From: Lethocerus indicus
Taxonomy: Eukaryota > Arthropoda > Insecta > Hemiptera > Belostomatidae
Assembly (NCBI GenBank): GCA_019843655.1
Contig: JACDQD010000002.1
Location: 14,779,154 to 14,843,153 of the forward strand
Direction of reading: 5' to 3'
Length of the DNA: 64,000 bases
In this document: in pieces, positions 59,704-64,000 of the stretch
Position numbering within the stretch: the stretch's first letter is position 1
How the letters are laid out: every line of letters starts with the position of its first letter
Translations under genes and position numbers: made by a program
Notes under the pieces: generated by a model
What the model saw: only the letters and a program-made list of their open reading frames with translations
Databases searched by the model: none
Told to the model about the DNA's origin: nothing

Positions 59704-61248
59704 TCTGATTACAATTTATAAGATAGGCAAATAAAAAGGGAATGTTTTAGAAGTCCTTTAATACGTAAGTAGTAACAGTTATAACTTTCGATTAAAAAAC
59801 CAAACAAAGAATCTAGCAACCAGCATATAACAAATAAAACTGCCAAACACCAATAACCTGTTCGAAACCTACCACAAAACATACAAGCAGCTAGGGCTGC
59901 TTAGGCGTGCTGTATACAATATTTAATATCATGAAAATTACCATTTACATTCGGTTTGTACGTAAACATGTGTCATAAAATAATTGTATTTGTTGATTCA
60001 TTGATTCGTGTCTAGTTTAATATTTGTATTATTTTTTAGTACTAGAAGAAATATATAGTAGTATAAATATATAGGAGTAGAACCCTGCCTGTCAGGGATA
60101 TTTCCTGTGGGAAACAACCTGAGTGTGTTCTATTGGATGGGATTCTGCTTCAGATGTTTCGCAATTCTTAGTGCTTCCGTCATCAGAATCCGATTGAAGA
60201 GTGGATCTACTTGGGGTTTTACATATGCGTGGAGATATTGTTCATCCTCTTTGGATTAAGACTGTTCCTGTATTGCTGGGGACCGTCCTCTGCCGATATT
60301 GTTCCCAATGTCTCTATCAAAGTTCTAGTTTTTTTGTATTGCTATTGCCTCCCTGTTTTAAGGAAAAAAATCGTAGCTATCACATTTTCATAATATTTTA
60401 TCTAATTTTTCCAAGACGGCAACTTAGAATTAGCTTTTTGAAACATTAACTTTTCTTAGAAATGCATTTGTTACGATTCATTTTCATAGTATACTGTATA
60501 ATACTATTTGTTCCGAACACTGTTGGCGATAGGTTAATCAAGTACAGTGTAAAAATCATTCAGCGTCTGAATAAATTAAACAACTCTGTTCTTCGTTCTG
60601 GATACTACTCATCGTGTTGGAAATAATAAATAACTGCAGTTCCTAAAGCTGGAAAAGACCCATCACTAGTACTATTAATACCCATTACTAGCTACAAACC
60701 AATGTTTGAATGCCACTACCCTTATAGCCATCCCTCATTAAGTAAATAGGATGTATCTTGGCATTCTAAGAAGGATGTCTCTCTCCTTAACAGGATAATT
60801 TTGACCTTCAATTTTGTAGTAGTGACGGATCTTTCCAGAGATTTCATGGGCTGAATTTATGATCTTCATACTCCAGGCAATCTTTGGAATTATTAGATAC
60901 ATAATTATCATTTCTCACATATCTATTATATGAGGTCTAAAATAATACCTCATACAATGCATAACAGTGAGGCAAAGAGAGTGACGTGTGTCAGCAGTAC
61001 GTAGGGTCAAAAGGTGTATGGAGAGTTTGGTGGGTATGGACAAATTTATCTGTAGTGTTCTGGCGTAAAATATTTAACGAGGAACAAATTGGGGATACGT
61101 GTATACTGAAAGCTGACTGAAATTAAAGTAAACCGTTTACATGAACAAATTTTAATTAATGAAAACAATAACAAAATATTATCCCATAATTAGGTATGAA
61201 GGGAATTTTACAGAAAATGAAGTTGAGTATTATTCATTGCTCAATTGT
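59704..61248. other. Intergenic, upstream of IFT46 and downstream of the allergen-7-like gene
   Basis: About 1.5 kb with no coding region supported. It holds the IFT46 promoter and a second copy of the hairpin-core repeat (about 60080-60210). Short open frames at 60201-60449 show no known motif. Confidence 0.6.
60080..60210 (-). mobile_element. Diverged copy of the hammerhead-like hairpin repeat
   Basis: On the minus strand CTGATGA at 60186-60180 is followed after 19 bases by GAAACATC (60160-60153) and then TGAAGCAGAATCC. This matches the layout and much of the sequence of the block at 56009-56055. GGATTCTG and CAGAATCC flank it as perfect complements, so the whole block folds into a hairpin. 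Confidence 0.5.
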
Positions 61249-62040
61249 TTAATGAGGAATCATATTACATATTTTACTCTTTTCAATCGCGTGTTCCAAT
61301 TTACTATAAAGAATTTTGTTGGTTGCACTCTTCAGATTATCTTGGAAATTATCAATTACCCATTTTGAAAGACTGTCGAACAGGCTCTGAAAAGCACCCA
61401 GTCCCGTTATGTCCAATTCAATACCGCTGAGTTCGTCGAATCTGACATAATCTAGATGGAAAGAGCATTGTGGAGAATATGTTAGAGTGATTTTCATACT
61501 CAGCGAGTTTTTGGCTATTTGAGCATGGATTTTGCCTGATTGGTGGACGTTCAGTATGTCTAGTTTGTAGAAATCGAAGCCAGCCTCAGCGTCCGCCAAT
61601 CCCAGAGAGACTTGCAGGCTGATGGAGGGGCCCTCCTTTGAGAGGATTACATCACCCGTGCGTCTTAAGGAAGCCGGATTTTTAAAATATCCACCGTTGG
61701 CTACGAAATGTCCCTTCAGGAACCCGTGTCCGAAAGGCTTGTCGATACTTTTAAGTGGGATCACTATCTGACCGTCGTCTGTCAGTGCTGTCTTGGCTAG
61801 TTCAAGAACTATGTCGATTGCGTGATTCAGTTTGATTTTTAAATCTTCGTCCTTCAACTCGACCGTATTCGGATGGAAATCATCGTATTTCCATTGGCCC
61901 GAATCTTCTGAGCTCTCATCACTTTCAGCAGACAATGAATTATCTTCAAAATACCAAATAGTATCGGACTGCTCTTTCACGAAACCGCCATAAGTGACAG
62001 CCACCGTCAAAGCCAGATAAAGCAGCGAAAAAAAGTTCAT
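61249..62040 (-). CDS. Secreted group-7-allergen-like lipid-binding protein
   Basis: A single open frame of 263 residues without introns. Residues 1-18 (MNFFSLLYLALTVAVTYG) form a signal peptide, so it is secreted. After it comes an acidic Ser/Glu/Asp-rich segment (about 30-48: SAESDESSEDSGQW), then a domain with the pattern of mite group 7 allergen-like insect proteins, relatives of JHBP/takeout and BPI in the TULIP lipid-binding fold: LKIKLNHAIDIVLELAKTAL, GHGFLKGHFVANGGYF, LDILNVHQSGKIHAQI, TLTYSPQCSFHLDYVRF, ELDITGLGAFQSLFDSLSKW. Two Cys remain near the end. The ligand is unknown. A takeout/JHBP family assignment is the alternative; the fold-level call is firmer than the family name. Confidence 0.75.
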   Translation of the reverse strand: MNFFSLLYLALTVAVTYGGFVKEQSDTIWYFEDNSLSAESDESSEDSGQWKYDDFHPNTVELKDEDLKIKLNHAIDIVLELAKTALTDDGQIVIPLKSIDKPFGHGFLKGHFVANGGYFKNPASLRRTGDVILSKEGPSISLQVSLGLADAEAGFDFYKLDILNVHQSGKIHAQIAKNSLSMKITLTYSPQCSFHLDYVRFDELSGIELDITGLGAFQSLFDSLSKWVIDNFQDNLKSATNKILYSKLEHAIEKSKICNMIPH

Positions 62041-63060
62041 TTCGAAGTCTGCGAATAAAAAATGTTTTCCTATTAATACAAGTGTTGGTTAAAAACGGGA
62101 CATAAAAGTAAAAGTACTTCACAAAACTCACACAAAACTTTTAAAATAAAAGATGCCTTCCCTCCGCTACCGAGTAATAGTGTCTTACAAGTTATACTGA
62201 ATAACCGTTTATTTTAATTAATATCTTATCTTAAGTGCTTTTTTAAATGTCTTAAGTAGGACAAATGATGAAGAATTGTTTGCTGTCTACATAAAACAAT
62301 TAAGCAATCTAAATCGAGATAATTATCAAGAGCGAGTTAACGTAATTAAAAACAATTATTGAAGAAAATTATAACGGATATAAGCACAAATAGAAAAGAA
62401 TATTAAAAATCATAATATCCTTATCACTAGATATTATAATTATAGAATCGACTTTAGGACTTTCATTTGACTTTTAATTTAAGTTAATTCATAAAGGATA
62501 AAGTAAATTCATTTTGTAGTTTTTTCAGAGAATACAAATTCATCTACAAATATTTCCATGACCCTTGACAAAAAACCGCCTAACTTAATGGAGTTCATGA
62601 AGAAAGTTGTCACTTTAAAAACTGTAAACATTAACAGAGGTGTGCTGAATTTCTAGGTAATTTTGAAGAATGAACGCTCATATAAAAACGGCAGACTGAA
62701 GTTTATTAGCAGATTAGCAGTTTATTAGCAGATTAGCAGTTTATTAGCAGTTAGCAGTTTTTTAGCAGTTTCAAGAGCATTGTAATCGTTGCACTACTGG
62801 TTTGGCGCTCTTTTGACCACAACGGAACGCATAATTGTACAAAATTCGTACAAACAAATAATTCCCGCGAAAATAATTCACTGAAATTTAACAAACTTAA
62901 TAATCTGATTGAGATGCAAAAACCTTGCTATATTTAGGTACTTTTACTACTTGACGAAAAGTGTATGGCTAACCTGATATGAATCAGCTGCGTTGTGTAT
63001 ATTAATGTTGTTGATCGGGTTACCACGAGGTTTAGTTTATTTTAACGTAACTATTTAGGT
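62041..63060. other. Divergent promoter interval with a short tandem repeat
   Basis: About 1.0 kb between the allergen-7-like gene (minus) and the SLC7A6OS gene (plus). No coding frame was recognised. The tandem repeat at about 62700-62771 lies about 300 bp upstream of the SLC7A6OS start. Confidence 0.6.
62700..62771. repeat. Short tandem repeat built on TTAGCAG
   Basis: Units of TTTATTAGCAGATTAGCAG occur in tandem, then degrade to TTTATTAGCAGTTAGCAG and TTTTTTAGCAG, about 72 bp in all. Confidence 0.9.
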
Positions 63061-63183
63061 ATGGCTGTGGTCCGTGTGAAAAGACGATTGCAAGATGATC
63101 CTAAAGAGGTTCTAGTATTAACATACAAGAAGCCAAGAACTGAATCGGCCCTGTTTAAATTTGCAGCCACAGTTGAAAAACCG
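63061..63183 (+). CDS. SLC7A6OS: SLC7A6OS/Iwr1-like protein, first exon
   Basis: The family helps import assembled RNA polymerase II into the nucleus (Iwr1 in yeast). The exon encodes 41 residues starting MAVVRVKRRLQDDPKEVLVL, then YKKPRTESALFKFAATVEKP; this is the conserved N-terminus of SLC7A6OS proteins (MAxVRVKRK...LVL...K). It ends in phase 0 at CCG|GTAACT. Read-through gives an intronic tail ending at 63258. Later exons are not recognised within the window; they may lie to the right. The only clear acceptor seen downstream (after 63800) leads to a stop after seven codons. Confidence 0.8.
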
Positions 63184-63840
63184 GTAACTATTTTCTTCTT
63201 ATTTCGCCTTGAGTTCTGGTATTTCCTGACTAGTGTTATTGACTTTATTCATTGGTAAACGCTAACTATTATTTAATGATTGATTTTCCCATAATATTGC
63301 TGCATTTCAACCGATAGTTCAACCTTCTTCAAATATTCTTAAGGAGTTTCAAGGATTTCAGTTTTTTGCATTTTTAGTGATTATAAATGATAAACAAAGG
63401 TATGATAATAAAAACGTACTTTGTGGTCCTTGGTCAGTTTTATGTATTACTACTGTAATTGAACCTTCGGCTGATTTGTAGAAGTCATACTATTTACGTG
63501 CTGCATTTTAATAACTCTTTCATAATTCATATAATACATTAAAAAACTTATTATTATATATATTTTGAATATATAATGAATTGTTCACCAGAGTTAATTT
63601 TTTTTTAGTATTTATAAAAAGTAATGATATTTTATTGCATTAAGGGTATAGGGTATATTTTGAAAATTAAGGAATTTCTTTGTTGAAGTTTTGCTTTATT
63701 TATACTTCTTGAATACATTTCTTTTAACATTTTTCAAATATTTATTTACATGTGCTTATGGGTTAAGATGCAATTAAAATATATTTGTATTCTTTTACAG
63801 ACCGTAACTATTGTGTTGTGTTGAAAATTAATTAAAAGTC
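63184..63840 (+). other. Intron or intergenic segment between SLC7A6OS exon 1 and Rpp21
   Basis: AT-rich sequence with no coding region supported. It ends in a strong splice acceptor (TTGTATTCTTTTACAG, ending at 63800), 40 bp before the next start codon, so positions 63801-63840 are probably the 5' untranslated part of an exon that continues into Rpp21. Confidence 0.55.
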
Positions 63841-64000
63841 ATGAGTGATGAAAAGTTAAGTAAGACTTCTTCAGCAAAGAAATTCCAGGGAAGAGATGCA
63901 TTCCTTCGCATGAATTACCTGTATCAAGTTGCTGATTTGTGTCGTGATATACCTGGCATTAGTGGGAAAAAACTGATGCTCCACTATGGATCTCAGCTAA
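63841..64000 (+). CDS. RPP21: Ribonuclease P subunit Rpp21-like, N-terminal part (partial)
   Basis: A protein subunit of nuclear RNase P, which trims the 5' leader of precursor tRNAs. The frame opens with ATG at 63841 and runs to the window end with no stop (53 codons). The segment KFQGRDAFLRMNYLYQVADL matches the start of the Rpp21/Rpr2 family, where REAF.R.NFLYQAA is the conserved first helix. The zinc-binding cysteines that would confirm it lie beyond 64000. Confidence 0.78.
   Translation, partial: MSDEKLSKTSSAKKFQGRDAFLRMNYLYQVADLCRDIPGISGKKLMLHYGSQL

Overview
The window is nuclear DNA of an insect: AT-rich, with short introns bounded by GT/AG and protein matches to animal-specific genes. 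The proteins are insect-like, notably a ryanodine receptor whose N-terminus is of the kind known from flies and moths. A beetle or other holometabolous insect is plausible, but order cannot be fixed from this window.

Left third, minus strand: positions 1-14905 plus an isolated first coding exon at 34755-34808 form the 5' part of the ryanodine receptor gene (RyR, the ER/SR calcium-release channel). I could place 44 exons plus one optional 15-nt microexon; joined, they stay in frame for about 2149 codons, from the start methionine through the MIR, RIH, SPRY1, RyR-repeat, SPRY2 and SPRY3 regions. The remaining C-terminal half lies beyond position 1. Intron 1 is about 19.8 kb and holds, on the opposite strand, a small two-exon MADF-BESS DNA-binding protein gene (16052-17132).

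Middle: 17.1-34.7 kb (rest of RyR intron 1) and 35.1-47.2 kb (upstream of RyR) have no coding region I can support. They hold a palindromic terminal-inverted-repeat element, a 53-bp tandem repeat just upstream of the RyR promoter, GC-richer patches, and a CACT/AGTG-rich tract at 42.1-42.3 kb that might be an unrecognised untranslated exon.

Right third: complete housekeeping-type genes. MCRS1 (minus, 9 exons, 47227-51902; NSL/INO80 chromatin and centrosome factor) lies head to head with iodotyrosine deiodinase (plus, 5 exons, 53922-56832). The latter is tail to tail with IFT46 (minus, 7 exons, 57293-59703; cilium assembly). Next comes an intronless secreted group-7-allergen-like lipid-binding protein (minus, 61249-62040). 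Last come the first exon of an SLC7A6OS/Iwr1-type gene (plus, 63061-63183) and the start of an RNase P subunit Rpp21 gene (plus, 63841 onward, cut by the window end).

The genes do not form a pathway; this is an ordinary animal gene neighbourhood. Splice junctions were worked out by eye from GT/AG sites, codon phase and remembered family sequences. No search was run.
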